64,000 nt of DNA from Lachnospiraceae bacterium AF51-6-b8A (GTDB lineage Bacteria; Bacillota; Clostridia; Lachnospirales; Lachnospiraceae), in NCBI GenBank assembly GCA_027682585.1, contig JAQCZH010000003.1:62001-126000 (forward strand). The letters are read 5' to 3'. Shown in pieces: positions 45,223-53,638 of this stretch (the first letter of the stretch is position 1; the number at the start of each line of letters is the position of its first letter). Both the position numbers and the translations under genes were made by a program. A model generated the notes under the pieces. It saw nothing but the letters and a program-made list of their open reading frames with translations, did no database searches and had not been told where the DNA came from.

Positions 45223-45323
45223 CTTTCACGATATGGTTCTTATTTTCAGGAAAAAAGCAAAGACATATCAACCGCATCTGTTCTCATTTCCCCTGAGACG
45301 GCCTTCCCCTCCTGTGCCTCTGT

Positions 45324-47891
45324 CTACTTCCCCGCTCCATGGCAGTACTTGTACTTCTTGCCGGAACCGCAGGGACAGGGATCATTGGGATATACTTTGG
45401 CATGCTGACGCACCCTTGGACCAGAAGAAGATTCAGACAGGTTGGTTCCGGTCTCCTGAGCCACCTCTTCGCGCTCGACAGGCCGCTCGATTCGAATGCG
45501 GTAGAGCATCTGCACCGTATCCTCACGGATGGCCTGATTCATCTCATCGACCATGTCATAGGAGATCCGCTTATATTCATCCACAGGATTGCGCTGACCG
45601 TATCCCTGCAGACCGATGCCCTGACGCAGCTGATCCATATCATCAATCTCCTGCATCCAGTGCTGATCGATTGCCCGCAGAAGCACCACGCGTTCAATCT
45701 CACGGAAGTCATCCGGATTCTCGAATTCCGCCTCCTTCCTCTCATAGAGATCAATCGCCTGATCCTTCAGGCAGTCCTTGAGTTTATCGACTCTCTTGAT
45801 GTCCGCCAGACTCTCCGCGGTCAAATTTTCCAGGGGAATTACCGGGATCAGAACCCGCTTCAGCTCATGGATATCCCACTCCTCACGATCCAATTCGGGC
45901 GTGATGACCGTGTCGACCAGACTCTCAATATTCGTGTCAATCATATCCAGGATATTGTCCCTCATATTCTCGCCGTCCAGAACGCGGCGGCGCTGCTCAT
46001 AGATGACCTCGCGCTGCTCGTTCATGACCTGATCGTACTCCAGGAGATTCTTGCGGATGGAGAAGTTATTAGACTCAATCTTCTTCTGGGCGTTCTCTAT
46101 AACCGAGGAGAGCATCTTATCCTGGATAGGCTTATCCTCTGGAATCCTCAGAGACTCAAACGCAGCCATCAGCCGTTCCGATCCAAAGAGACGCATCAGA
46201 TCATCTTCCAGCGAGATAAAGAACTGGGACTCGCCGGGATCGCCCTGTCGGCCGGAACGGCCCCTCAGCTGGTTGTCGATACGGCGGGACTCATGACGCT
46301 CGGTGCCGATAATCTTAAGCCCCCCGGCAGCCCTGGCGCCCTCATCCAACTTGATATCCGTACCACGGCCGGCCATATTGGTTGCAATGGTCACAGCTCC
46401 GTGCAGGCCTGCATTGGCAACGATCTCCGCCTCCTTCTCATGGAACTTGGCGTTTAAGACATTGTGAGCGATCCCCTGGCGGGAAAGCATTTTCGAGAGG
46501 AGCTCCGAGACATCAATATTGATGGTACCGATCAGGACAGGCTGCCCCTTCTCGTGCGCCTCCAAAGCCGATGCAACCACAGCCTTGTACTTCTCCTTCT
46601 TGGTCTTGTAGACCACATCATTGTGGTCCAGTCGGATCATCGGCATATTGGTGGGCACTTCAACAACATCCATCCCGTAAATATCTCTGAACTCCTGCTC
46701 TTCTGTGAGAGCAGTACCGGTCATTCCTGCCTTCTTATCATATTTATTGAAAAAGTTCTGGAAGGTGATCGTGGCCAAAGTCTGGCTCTCTCTCTTGACC
46801 TTCACGTGCTCCTTGGCCTCAATGGCCTGATGCAGGCCATCGGAGAAACGGCGGCCGGGCATAATACGGCCGGTGAAGGAATCTACGATCAAAACCTCAT
46901 TGTCCTTGACAACATAGTCCTGATCCCGGTGCATAAGGTGATGGGCGCGCAGGGCAAGGATCACATTGTGCTGAATCTCCAGATTCTCGGCGTCCGCCAG
47001 ATTGTCCAAATGAAAGAAGTTCTCAACCTTCCTGACACCGTCCTGGGTCAGACTGACCACCTTGTCCTTCTCGTTGACGATGAAATCTCCGTTCTCCTCG
47101 GGCATCTCTCCCATGAGAGCATCCATCTTGGAGAACTCCGGCATGTCGTCACCGCGCTTTAGCTGGTTGGCCAGTACGTCACAGGCCTCATAGAGGCGGG
47201 TGGACTTGCCGGATTGACCGGAGATGATCAGAGGGGTTCTGGCCTCATCAATCAGAACCGAATCGACCTCGTCGATGATACAGTAGTGCAGGCCCCGCTG
47301 AACCATATCCTTCTCATAGACAACCATGTTGTCGCGCAGGTAGTCAAAGCCGAGCTCGTTGTTGGTGATATAGGTAATATCGTTCTCATAGGCCTGGCGG
47401 CGGGCATCCTTGTCCATATCATTGAGGACACAGCCGCAGGTCAGCCCCATAAAGCGGTGAACCTGTCCCATCTGATCCGCATCACGCTTAGCCAGGTAAT
47501 CATTGACTGTGACAATATGGACTCCCTGCCCGGTCAGGGCATTAAGGTAGGCAGGCATGGTCGCCACCAGGGTCTTGCCTTCACCGGTCTTCATCTCAGC
47601 AATACGGCCCTGGTGAAGAAGAATCCCTCCGATCACCTGCACCTGGAAGGGTTTCATGCCAAGCACCCGGTAATCCGCCTCACGCACAGCGGCATAAGCC
47701 TCAGGGAGCAAATCTTCCAGACTCTCACCTGCAGAATAGCGATCCTTGAATTCCGTCGTCTTGGCTGCCAGCTCCTCATCCGTCAATGCCTGCATGACCT
47801 CGTCACAGGACTCAACCTTCCTGACCAAAGACATCAGGCGCTTTACCTCACGCTGACTGTGTGTCCCAAAAATTTTACTTGCTAAACCCAT
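45324..47891 (-). CDS. secA: Preprotein translocase ATPase SecA
   Basis: 855 residues. The motor of the Sec pathway, pushing unfolded proteins through SecYEG. Walker [28 protein letters not shown], the PPXD region, [25 protein letters not shown] and a helical scaffold are all in place. The C-terminus carries the SEC-C zinc motif ([16 protein letters not shown]). The start at 47891 follows AGGAG; a TTG-initiated extension to 47912 is not supported. Neither hpf upstream nor prfB downstream, the common neighbours in Clostridia, is present. Confidence 0.97.
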   Translation of the reverse strand: MGLASKIFGTHSQREVKRLMSLVRKVESCDEVMQALTDEELAAKTTEFKDRYSAGESLEDLLPEAYAAVREADYRVLGMKPFQVQVIGGILLHQGRIAEMKTGEGKTLVATMPAYLNALTGQGVHIVTVNDYLAKRDADQMGQVHRFMGLTCGCVLNDMDKDARRQAYENDITYITNNELGFDYLRDNMVVYEKDMVQRGLHYCIIDEVDSVLIDEARTPLIISGQSGKSTRLYEACDVLANQLKRGDDMPEFSKMDALMGEMPEENGDFIVNEKDKVVSLTQDGVRKVENFFHLDNLADAENLEIQHNVILALRAHHLMHRDQDYVVKDNEVLIVDSFTGRIMPGRRFSDGLHQAIEAKEHVKVKRESQTLATITFQNFFNKYDKKAGMTGTALTEEQEFRDIYGMDVVEVPTNMPMIRLDHNDVVYKTKKEKYKAVVASALEAHEKGQPVLIGTINIDVSELLSKMLSRQGIAHNVLNAKFHEKEAEIVANAGLHGAVTIATNMAGRGTDIKLDEGARAAGGLKIIGTERHESRRIDNQLRGRSGRQGDPGESQFFISLEDDLMRLFGSERLMAAFESLRIPEDKPIQDKMLSSVIENAQKKIESNNFSIRKNLLEYDQVMNEQREVIYEQRRRVLDGENMRDNILDMIDTNIESLVDTVITPELDREEWDIHELKRVLIPVIPLENLTAESLADIKRVDKLKDCLKDQAIDLYERKEAEFENPDDFREIERVVLLRAIDQHWMQEIDDMDQLRQGIGLQGYGQRNPVDEYKRISYDMVDEMNQAIREDTVQMLYRIRIERPVEREEVAQETGTNLSESSSGPRVRQHAKVYPNDPCPCGSGKKYKYCHGAGK

Positions 47892-48069
47892 CTCATCTCC
47901 TGCAACAATCAAATACGCCTCACAGGCATTTCATTGTCATAAATGAAAAGTCAACCCCCCTTGGAGTTGCACCTTCTGTTCCTGTATTTCTGCCTCATAG
48001 ATCAATATCACGCGCATGATCTCCGGGAAGACCAGGAGGCAAAATTGAGATCCCTCTGCGCTAACCGAC

Positions 48070-48099
48070 ATTTTAGCACGAACCAAAGATTGTTCACAA
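48070..48099 (-). promoter_or_regulatory. Probable promoter of secA
   Basis: On the - strand: TTGTGA, 18 bases, TAAAAT, with TGC directly before the -10 (extended -10). It lies about 180 bases upstream of the secA start and is divergent from the RNA promoter at 48193-48221. Confidence 0.5.
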
Positions 48100-48192
48100 G
48101 TTTTCTGCCTTTAAAATTATCAGAATTTTATTAATTTTTATTGTTTTCTATTCTTAAACTATTCTGAATATTACTTGTTTGCAGTTTTCTTG

Positions 48193-48221
48193 TTGACAAA
48201 ACGAATGCGGCCGCTTATGAT
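48193..48221 (+). promoter_or_regulatory. Consensus promoter driving the unassigned RNA
   Basis: TTGACA, exactly 17 bases, TATGAT on the + strand, with AT-rich sequence upstream (48110-48190). This is among the best promoters in the window. No protein-coding gene follows on this strand. Predicted transcription start near 48228. Confidence 0.85.
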
Positions 48222-48227
48222 GTAATC

Positions 48228-48720
48228 ACAAAGAAACAAGAAGAACCGATCGGTCAACAACACTTCTTACTTCTTTTTTCGATATTGAACTTTCATCAGA
48301 TTGGAGGTATAGTCCGAAGGGTCACATACGAACTACCCTAACCGCCATCAACCGGTATAAGTTGAGAGGATTTTCCTGAGCCATACACATCCGACTTTAT
48401 GATAGAAGCTATTTCAGCTTAGGCCCAAAAGGAAGGCCGGTAGAACAGAACGAAGTGATAAGAGATGAGTTATGTATGAAGTCGTCAGATAATCCGGGAT
48501 GAAGAGAGATGCGGGCAAGTCTCGCTACATTGTAACCATTGACTGTTACCCGAAAGGTGGTAGAAGTCCATTGGACAATTTAATAGAAGCTAATTCATAG
48601 GCGGGGATCCTGGTCGAAGAGAAAGGCCAAGGTCCTCGCTTATTCTTGTATTCCCCTATATTCCTCAAAATTCTGTCATCTGGAACTACGCCATCGCATA
48701 GTGGAATTATAGGGCAAAAT
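48228..48720 (+). ncRNA. Structured non-coding RNA, family unassigned (raiA-motif RNA possible)
   Basis: A + strand transcript of about 370-490 bases is predicted from the strong promoter at 48193. It has no open reading frame of note but many local helices: AGGGT/ACCCT (48318-48339), TCAAC/GTTGA (48348-48365), AAGCT/AGCTT (48406-48420), GGCC/GGCC (48422-48438), GTAAC/GTTAC (48532-48549), GTCC/GGAC (48566-48576), and a long hairpin of about 14 bp (48601-48639). GAGG-TATAG (48304-48312) can pair with CTATA-tt-CCTC (48656-48666), closing the whole body as a long-range P1. A near-palindromic ACCGATCGGT and a T-rich run lie in the 5' leader (48247-48285). The 3' end is uncertain. It is not tmRNA, SRP RNA or group II intron by eye. 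Its site, where hpf/raiA usually precedes secA, fits a raiA-motif RNA, but I cannot confirm this. Confidence 0.7.
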
Positions 48721-48730
48721 CCTAAAATCA

Positions 48731-49621
48731 CTACCAGGAAATCATCTCGTATCCGTCCTCGGTGACAAGGACCTGATACTCCCATTGAGCGGACAGAGAT
48801 CCATCCAGGGTGTAAATCTCCCAGCCATTCTTCTTATCCGTATAGACCCTGCTGCTCCCAGCATTGATCATAGGCTCGATGGTGAACATAAGCCCCGGAG
48901 CCATGACCATCTCACTTCCCCGCCTGGTTGTGAAACCGACCCAGGGATCCTCATGAAAGCCATTGCCTACCCCATGACCACCAATCTCCCGAACCACCTG
49001 ATAACCACAGGATGTTGCATAATCGTTAACCGCCTGGCCAACATCTCCCAGAAATCCCCAGGGTTTGACCTGTTCCAGTCCCAGGTCACAGGCCTTCTTG
49101 GTTGCCTCCACCAGCTTTCTGGCCTCCTCGGAGACCTCCCCAATCATAAACATCCGGGAAGAGTCGGCATACTTGCCGTTTAAAATCGAAGTGCAATCCA
49201 CATTGATAATATCCCCTTCCCTGAGGATCACATCCCTGGAAGGGAAACCATGGCAGACCTGATCGTTGACCGAGGTACAGACGCTGTATGGAAAACCTTC
49301 ATAATTGAGCGGAGCGCAGACTGCGCCATAGCTGGCTGTCTTCTCTGCGACAATCCGGTCAATGTCTGAAGTGGGCATCCCCTCACAGATTTTCTCTTCC
49401 ACCTCATCTAAAACAGCGCGGTTAACTTTAGCGGCCTCCCGAATCATGGCAATATCTTTCGGTGTCTTGATCAGATCATGACGGGGAACAATATGTCCCT
49501 GACTGGACAGATGGTCCAGCTTCTGGTCAAACGCCATATGGCACTGCTTATACTTGCGCCCGCTGCCGCACCAGCAGGGATCATTTCTTCCAACTTTCAT
49601 CTTCTGCTTCTTTCTATGCAT
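48731..49621 (-). CDS. map: Type I methionine aminopeptidase with N-terminal SEC-C motif
   Basis: 296 residues; removes the initiator Met from new proteins. A short SEC-C zinc motif (GRNDPCWCGSGRKYKQCH) leads into the pita-bread catalytic domain, with metal ligands in NVDCTSILNGKYADSSRMF (two Asp), GGHGVGNGFHEDP (His), FTIEPMIN (Glu) and the last Glu in WEYQVLVTEDG. The start at 49621 follows AGAAGGA. A longer frame to 49723 covers the promoter and is not supported; an ATG 21 bases further in (MKVGRNDP) is an alternative. SEC-C fusions to Map are common in Clostridia and may guide it to the ribosome. Confidence 0.94.
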   Translation of the reverse strand: MHRKKQKMKVGRNDPCWCGSGRKYKQCHMAFDQKLDHLSSQGHIVPRHDLIKTPKDIAMIREAAKVNRAVLDEVEEKICEGMPTSDIDRIVAEKTASYGAVCAPLNYEGFPYSVCTSVNDQVCHGFPSRDVILREGDIINVDCTSILNGKYADSSRMFMIGEVSEEARKLVEATKKACDLGLEQVKPWGFLGDVGQAVNDYATSCGYQVVREIGGHGVGNGFHEDPWVGFTTRRGSEMVMAPGLMFTIEPMINAGSSRVYTDKKNGWEIYTLDGSLSAQWEYQVLVTEDGYEMISW

Positions 49622-49704
49622 CAAGTTCCTTCTGTCCAAAACCGGTTGTGCCAGATCCAGAGCAATACGTTTCCTTCTGAATCCTAAATCCTGAATCCTC
49701 TGCA

Positions 49705-49733
49705 ATTCTGCTCTCAGATCCATAATCTGTCAA
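49705..49733 (-). promoter_or_regulatory. Promoter of map
   Basis: On the - strand: TTGACA, 17 bases, CAGAAT, about 84 bases before the chosen start. It lies inside the longer open frame, which supports the shorter map start. Confidence 0.55.
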
Positions 49734-49747
49734 CCGGAGAAGAATCC

Positions 49748-50635
49748 TCAGCCCTCTTCATCCAGGTTCAGTTCCTCAGAAATCGGATACTCCTCAGGCA
49801 CCTTTCGATCTGCCGCAAGCTGTACCGGCAGCCAGTCCGCAGACTGCTCTCCTCGATAGAGCCAGTCCTCCCCTGTCACAATCAGATCTTCCGATCCATC
49901 CGCACGCCTGATATAGAGTTCCGCAATTGCGGCAAAAGCCCTGTCCTTACTCTCTATTTGATTAACCGAACGCTCTCGGCTGCGCTCCTCTTTCTCTCTA
50001 ATCGGCAGAATCTCCAGGAGATTGTCATCCCCCAGAAGATTAGACACATTGCAGGTCAGATAAGATCCCGCCATCTCTGAACCTATCTGCCTGACAGGAC
50101 TTCCATTCAAAAGGATTCTGGCCGGCTGACTGCAGGCCGCATAGAGACGCCCTGACAGAATGCGCCGCCCCGCCTGCTTTTGATAGTCATTGTCTTCCGC
50201 AATCAAATCTTTTCCCGGATTATAATTGTCATCCGCCCCCTCCAGGGAGAAGAGATAGAGGAAACCCTGGTTAGCATTTCCCTCCCCTGCCTGAATCCAG
50301 GATCCCTTCCAGGGTTCTGTCATCTTAGAGGTCTCGAAAACAGCTATGTCGCTCTCAGCCGCCTCCCGCTCCGTACTGACCGCCTGGACTTTGGCATAGT
50401 AACGGGTTCTGGGAGCCAGTTTCAAGTTGAGGACTTCTCCCTCTGCATGCAGATTTTCCCCCTGAGCGGCGCCAATCTCATGTTTAAGAGCAGGATCCGA
50501 ATAGACAAGAAGCCGAGTCAGCATGAGACGCTCCGCTCGCATCTGCTCAATCTTCCAGGAAAAGGAGACCGGCCCGGACAGGGAAATCCCCACCGGATTC
50601 TGATAGCCATTGACTTTTAATTCCGTTACAATCAT
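49748..50635 (-). CDS. Protein of alpha-L-rhamnosidase-type N-terminal domains only
   Basis: 295 residues. It resembles the front of GH78 alpha-L-rhamnosidases: a fibronectin-like domain (about 1-105: ELKVNGYQNPVGI, VSFSWKIEQ, APRTRYYAKVQAV, VFETSKM) followed by WKGSWIQ and a beta-sandwich (YAACSQPARILLNGSPV, YLTCNVSNLLGDDNLLEI, LIVTGEDWLYRG). The (alpha/alpha)6 catalytic barrel is missing, and no continuation is seen downstream. There is no signal peptide. It could be a free-standing carbohydrate-binding protein or a decayed enzyme; the intact frame, its own promoter and ribosome binding site (AGAGG) favour a functional gene. Confidence 0.7.
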   Translation of the reverse strand: MIVTELKVNGYQNPVGISLSGPVSFSWKIEQMRAERLMLTRLLVYSDPALKHEIGAAQGENLHAEGEVLNLKLAPRTRYYAKVQAVSTEREAAESDIAVFETSKMTEPWKGSWIQAGEGNANQGFLYLFSLEGADDNYNPGKDLIAEDNDYQKQAGRRILSGRLYAACSQPARILLNGSPVRQIGSEMAGSYLTCNVSNLLGDDNLLEILPIREKEERSRERSVNQIESKDRAFAAIAELYIRRADGSEDLIVTGEDWLYRGEQSADWLPVQLAADRKVPEEYPISEELNLDEEG

Positions 50636-50675
50636 TCTCTTCCTCTCCGTCGAAATGTTATTATAGGCATCACTC

Positions 50676-50705
50676 AATATAAGCCCATGAGCATCTCCTT
50701 GTCAG
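50676..50705 (-). promoter_or_regulatory. Promoter of the rhamnosidase-domain gene
   Basis: On the - strand: CTGACA, 18 bases, TATATT, about 40 bases upstream of the start codon. Confidence 0.5.
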
Positions 50706-50708
50706 ACC

Positions 50709-50776
50709 AACAGGCCGACCACTATAACCGCGTCAGCACCAAGTGCAGATTCGCGATCAATAGCGGCCGGCCTGTT
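50709..50776 (-). terminator. Probable terminator of veg-NlpC/P60 operon
   Basis: AACAGGCCG and CGGCCTGTT form the outer stem (extended by GG/CC with one mismatch); inner helices include GCAC/GTGC. It lies about 40 bases after the NlpC/P60 stop. The T tail on the - strand is short. Confidence 0.5.
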
Positions 50777-50815
50777 TCACCGACGATTCTATTTCGAGAC
50801 TGAATTGTCCTCGCT

Positions 50816-52078
50816 TCAGACGCCCAGACGGCGAATGGCTGTCACAGGACCTGACCACTGATTATAGCGGCGTCCATAACGGATTCCCGCCTGTGGATTC
50901 TGGGCCTCAACAACAACTCCACCTCCAGCATAAATGGCCACATGTCCAGGATAACAGATAATATCGCCCGGCTGCATATCACTTTCAGATACCGCCTTGC
51001 CAACCGATGTCAAAGTCACAGAGGTATAACCGTGACTGTTCGCCTGTGCCTGACTGAGAAGTCCAAAATGCGCCATCACCTGGCCAACAAAACCAGAGCA
51101 GTCCGCTCCATTGGTCAGCGACGTACCTCCCCAGACATAGGGATGACCTACAAACTGGCAAGCATAGGAGACAATCGCGCTGCCGCCGGAATAACGAGCC
51201 GTTGTCGTACCGCTGCTGTTATTCTTTTGGGAGGTATTCTTGTTATTATTGTTGTTTTGGGGAGCAACATTTCCGCCATTGCCCTTATTCTTCTGGGAGG
51301 TATTGCCTCCGTTATTACTGCCGGAATTTCCCTGATCACTATTCCTCTGTCTCGTCTGATTGGTCTGATTCTGACTCTGGATCTGTGCCAGTCTTGCAGC
51401 GGCCTCCCGCTCCTGTTTCTGGCGCTCCAGTTCCGCCTGCCTGGCAGCCAGTGCCTTGGCCTCTTCCAACTGGGCGGACAGATTGCTTGCCTCACCCTGT
51501 TTGGATGAAATCATGGTGTTAAGATTGGTCTGGGTCGCCTGCAGGTCACCCTGACGGGCACTCAGCTCAGCCTTCTCGGACTCCAGAGATTTCTTGAGTG
51601 CAGTAACTTCTTCTACGGTTGCCCTGTAAGCGCCCAAAAGATTTCGATCATAGGTATAGAGCTGATTGGAATACTCCACGCGGCTGACCAATTCAGCCAG
51701 GCTTCCGGATTCCGCCATGATAGCCAGGAGAGAATTGTTATCCCCCGTCTCATACATGCTCTTCATGCGGGCCTTCATATCCCGATACTGCTGATCCGCA
51801 GCGGCCTGTCCGTCCTTAATGCTCTGCTCCGTGCTGGCGATCTCCTGCTGCTTATCTGAGATCTGCGTCTGCAGATCCTCCAGCTGCTTAACCACCTGCA
51901 CCAAATTGCTGTCCAAAGAAGCAAGTTCACTCTGAACCTGCGCCTGCTGGGCCTCAATCTCGCTGATCTCTGCCGCCTCCACCTGCGGATGGGAAGCAGG
52001 CATCATCACAAGAGCTGATGTCAGGACAAGCGAGAAGGCAATTCCCTTGGCTGCCAACTGATAAGTACGTCTGCGCAT
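50816..52078 (-). CDS. Secreted peptidoglycan endopeptidase, coiled coil plus NlpC/P60
   Basis: 420 residues. Signal peptide (RRRTYQLAAKGIAFSLVLTSALVMMPASHPQVEA) followed by a long coiled coil (about 35-245), an Asn/Gln/Gly-rich linker (about 250-300) and the NlpC/P60 domain with catalytic Cys327 (GADCSGFV) and His379 (PGHVAIY). This is the CwlO/PcsB-like layout of D,L-endopeptidases that open the wall for growth; the coiled coil normally keeps the enzyme inactive until FtsEX-type partners engage. It starts 12 bases after veg and is cotranscribed with it. Confidence 0.93.
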   Translation of the reverse strand: MRRRTYQLAAKGIAFSLVLTSALVMMPASHPQVEAAEISEIEAQQAQVQSELASLDSNLVQVVKQLEDLQTQISDKQQEIASTEQSIKDGQAAADQQYRDMKARMKSMYETGDNNSLLAIMAESGSLAELVSRVEYSNQLYTYDRNLLGAYRATVEEVTALKKSLESEKAELSARQGDLQATQTNLNTMISSKQGEASNLSAQLEEAKALAARQAELERQKQEREAAARLAQIQSQNQTNQTRQRNSDQGNSGSNNGGNTSQKNKGNGGNVAPQNNNNNKNTSQKNNSSGTTTARYSGGSAIVSYACQFVGHPYVWGGTSLTNGADCSGFVGQVMAHFGLLSQAQANSHGYTSVTLTSVGKAVSESDMQPGDIICYPGHVAIYAGGGVVVEAQNPQAGIRYGRRYNQWSGPVTAIRRLGV

Positions 52079-52090
52079 TTCGAAAACTCC

Positions 52091-52339
52091 TTAATCCTCG
52101 CACAACTGCATGCGAATCTCCTTGGTAATAATGTCCGTATAACTAAAACTCAGAAGCTGAGCCGGTTTCTTCTCTTCTCTGTCATCCACCAAGATCGTAA
52201 AGACACTTGGATAGGCTTCCTGAATAATGCCCTCCTGAACATCGATCTTATTCCTTCCACGATCAAGCTGAAGGCGAACTCTGCTGCCGCAGCTCTGGGC
52301 AACGGAAGCCCGTACCTTATCGAAGTCTGAAGTTTCCAT
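52091..52339 (-). CDS. veg: Veg family protein
   Basis: 82 residues. VRASVAQSCGSRVRLQLDRGRNKIDVQEGIIQEAYPSVFTI is the conserved core of Veg, an SH3-like small protein found throughout Firmicutes. In Bacillus, Veg affects biofilm matrix regulation and is strongly expressed; the molecular role is unclear. The start follows AGGAAGGA. Its promoter (52422-52450) is close to consensus, so strong expression is expected here as well. Veg directly precedes a wall hydrolase gene. Confidence 0.92.
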   Translation of the reverse strand: METSDFDKVRASVAQSCGSRVRLQLDRGRNKIDVQEGIIQEAYPSVFTILVDDREEKKPAQLLSFSYTDIITKEIRMQLCED

Positions 52340-52421
52340 TTCTTATCCTTCCTGGTGCCGGATCCACACGATAGAAATCAGAGCCGTAAAACTCCAGATA
52401 AGGCGGACCACATTTTCGCTC

Positions 52422-52450
52422 ATGATAACATCTCATCTGTATTTTGTCAA
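52422..52450 (-). promoter_or_regulatory. Consensus promoter of veg
   Basis: On the - strand: TTGACA, 17 bases, TATCAT, about 85 bases before the veg start. The gap 52340-52656 holds this promoter and, divergently, sequence upstream of plsC; no gene seen. Confidence 0.82.
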
Positions 52451-52572
52451 AATTCTGTAACATTTGCTTTACTTTTCCATCCTCTCCGCCAGACCAATTG
52501 CTAAATCCAAATGGTCTCCAGAACACCTTATGCCCCTCCTTATGATATGATTACAAGGTCAAAAATCATTCG

Positions 52573-52593
52573 ATATGAAGGATTCGTTCATAT
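52573..52593. promoter_or_regulatory. Inverted repeat upstream of plsC
   Basis: ATATGAA (52573-52579) and TTCATAT (52587-52593) with a 7-base spacer, 63 bases before the plsC start and just after a TATGAT -10-like sequence. It may be an operator; lipid-synthesis regulators such as FapR bind inverted repeats, but the sequence is not a match I can assert. Confidence 0.35.
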
Positions 52594-52656
52594 GCGGAAT
52601 ATGACAAGGCAACCGTGTTCTATCCGCCAATGCATTTTCTCAAAGGAGACCACAAA

Positions 52657-53505
52657 ATGATCCGAAGCTTTCTCACTATCCTTTTTGTCGTTCTTTTCTT
52701 GCTTCTGACCAGCCCTCTGCTTCTTGTGCTCTGGCTCTGGCACAAGGCATCTCCCAACTCCGCCTGGCGTATCAGCCACAGGGTTTTATCCTGGGCTGTA
52801 ACTGTTATCCAGCGGCTGGTCGGGGTCAGACTGATCGTCTGTGGGCTGGAAAACATTCCTCAGGACAGAGCTGTCATATATATGGGCAATCACCGGAGTT
52901 TCTTTGATGTGCTCTGTACCCTCCCCCTTCTGTCCGGTCCCACCTCTTATATCGGCAAAAGGGAATTCGCCAGAATTCCCCTTCTGTCCGGCTGGATGTC
53001 CTGCCTTGACGTCCTCTTCTTAGACCGCAAGAATACCCGTGAAGGATTGAAAATGGTCCTGAAAGCCATCGATATGCTGGAGCGGGGGCATTCCATCTTC
53101 ATCTATCCGGAGGGCAGCCGGGCTAAAACCGATTCCATGCTTCCCTTCCACGGAGGCAGCTTTAAGATCGCCGGCAAATCAGGAGCCCCCATCATACCAG
53201 TTGCCATCACCAATAGTTCCAGGGCCTTGGAAGACCAGTTCCCTCACCTGCCCTGGACACGCAAATCCACTCTGATCCTGACCTTCGGTCCTGCCATTGA
53301 GACAGCCGGCCTGGACCGCCAGACCATCCGCCTTCTCCCCTCCCAGGTTCGTACACGTCTGGCCGGGATGCTCTTAGATAATGGAGAACTCTGGAAGCAG
53401 GAGGCTTCCACCAGAGAACTGCGGGAATTCACCGCAGGCAAGGCCTCTCCTTCCAATCCGGGTGCCAGTCAACAGGACGCCGGGTTCTCACCGGAGCCGC
53501 AATGA
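52657..53505 (+). CDS. plsC: 1-acyl-sn-glycerol-3-phosphate acyltransferase
   Basis: 282 residues. One N-terminal membrane helix (about 5-28) and the acyltransferase motifs NHRSFFD (78-84, catalytic His and Asp) and YPEGSRAK (Glu/Gly/Ser/Arg near 151-157), plus the later PIIPVAI. It makes phosphatidic acid from lysophosphatidic acid at the membrane. The start at 52657 follows AAAGGAG by eight bases; the upstream in-frame ATG codons lack a site. The C-terminal 30 residues are low-complexity. It is one of only two + strand protein genes in the window. Confidence 0.93.
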   Translation: MIRSFLTILFVVLFLLLTSPLLLVLWLWHKASPNSAWRISHRVLSWAVTVIQRLVGVRLIVCGLENIPQDRAVIYMGNHRSFFDVLCTLPLLSGPTSYIGKREFARIPLLSGWMSCLDVLFLDRKNTREGLKMVLKAIDMLERGHSIFIYPEGSRAKTDSMLPFHGGSFKIAGKSGAPIIPVAITNSSRALEDQFPHLPWTRKSTLILTFGPAIETAGLDRQTIRLLPSQVRTRLAGMLLDNGELWKQEASTRELREFTAGKASPSNPGASQQDAGFSPEPQ

Positions 53506-53543
53506 CTTTTATCCTGTCACCCCGCTTTGGTCTGCCTGTCCAA

Positions 53544-53593
53544 AAAGAGGTTTCGCAAGGCGACAGCAACTGTCCCTCTCGCGAAACCTCTTT
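53544..53593. terminator. Convergent terminator between plsC and relQ
   Basis: AAAGAGGTTTCGC (53544-53556) and GCGAAACCTCTTT (53581-53593) form a perfect 13-bp stem; the loop has a small GACAG/CTGTC helix. On the - strand TTTTT follows the stem, and the + strand has TTTCTG. Confidence 0.82.
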
Positions 53594-53638
53594 CTGATCT
53601 GACAGACAATTGGATACGCATGACGTCTGTCTCTCCTG

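Noticed and set aside
48304..48320. GAGG-x-x-x-AGTCCG resembles the 5' conserved core of RNase P RNA (GAGGAAAGTCC)
   Set aside because: The matching 3' core (ACAGAA...GGCTTA type) and the rest of the conserved catalytic core are not visible, and the surrounding helices do not follow the RNase P layout.
49622..49723. Longer map frame with a 34-residue N-terminal extension
   Set aside because: A TTGACA-17-CAGAAT promoter lies inside it, and a good ribosome binding site precedes the downstream ATG.
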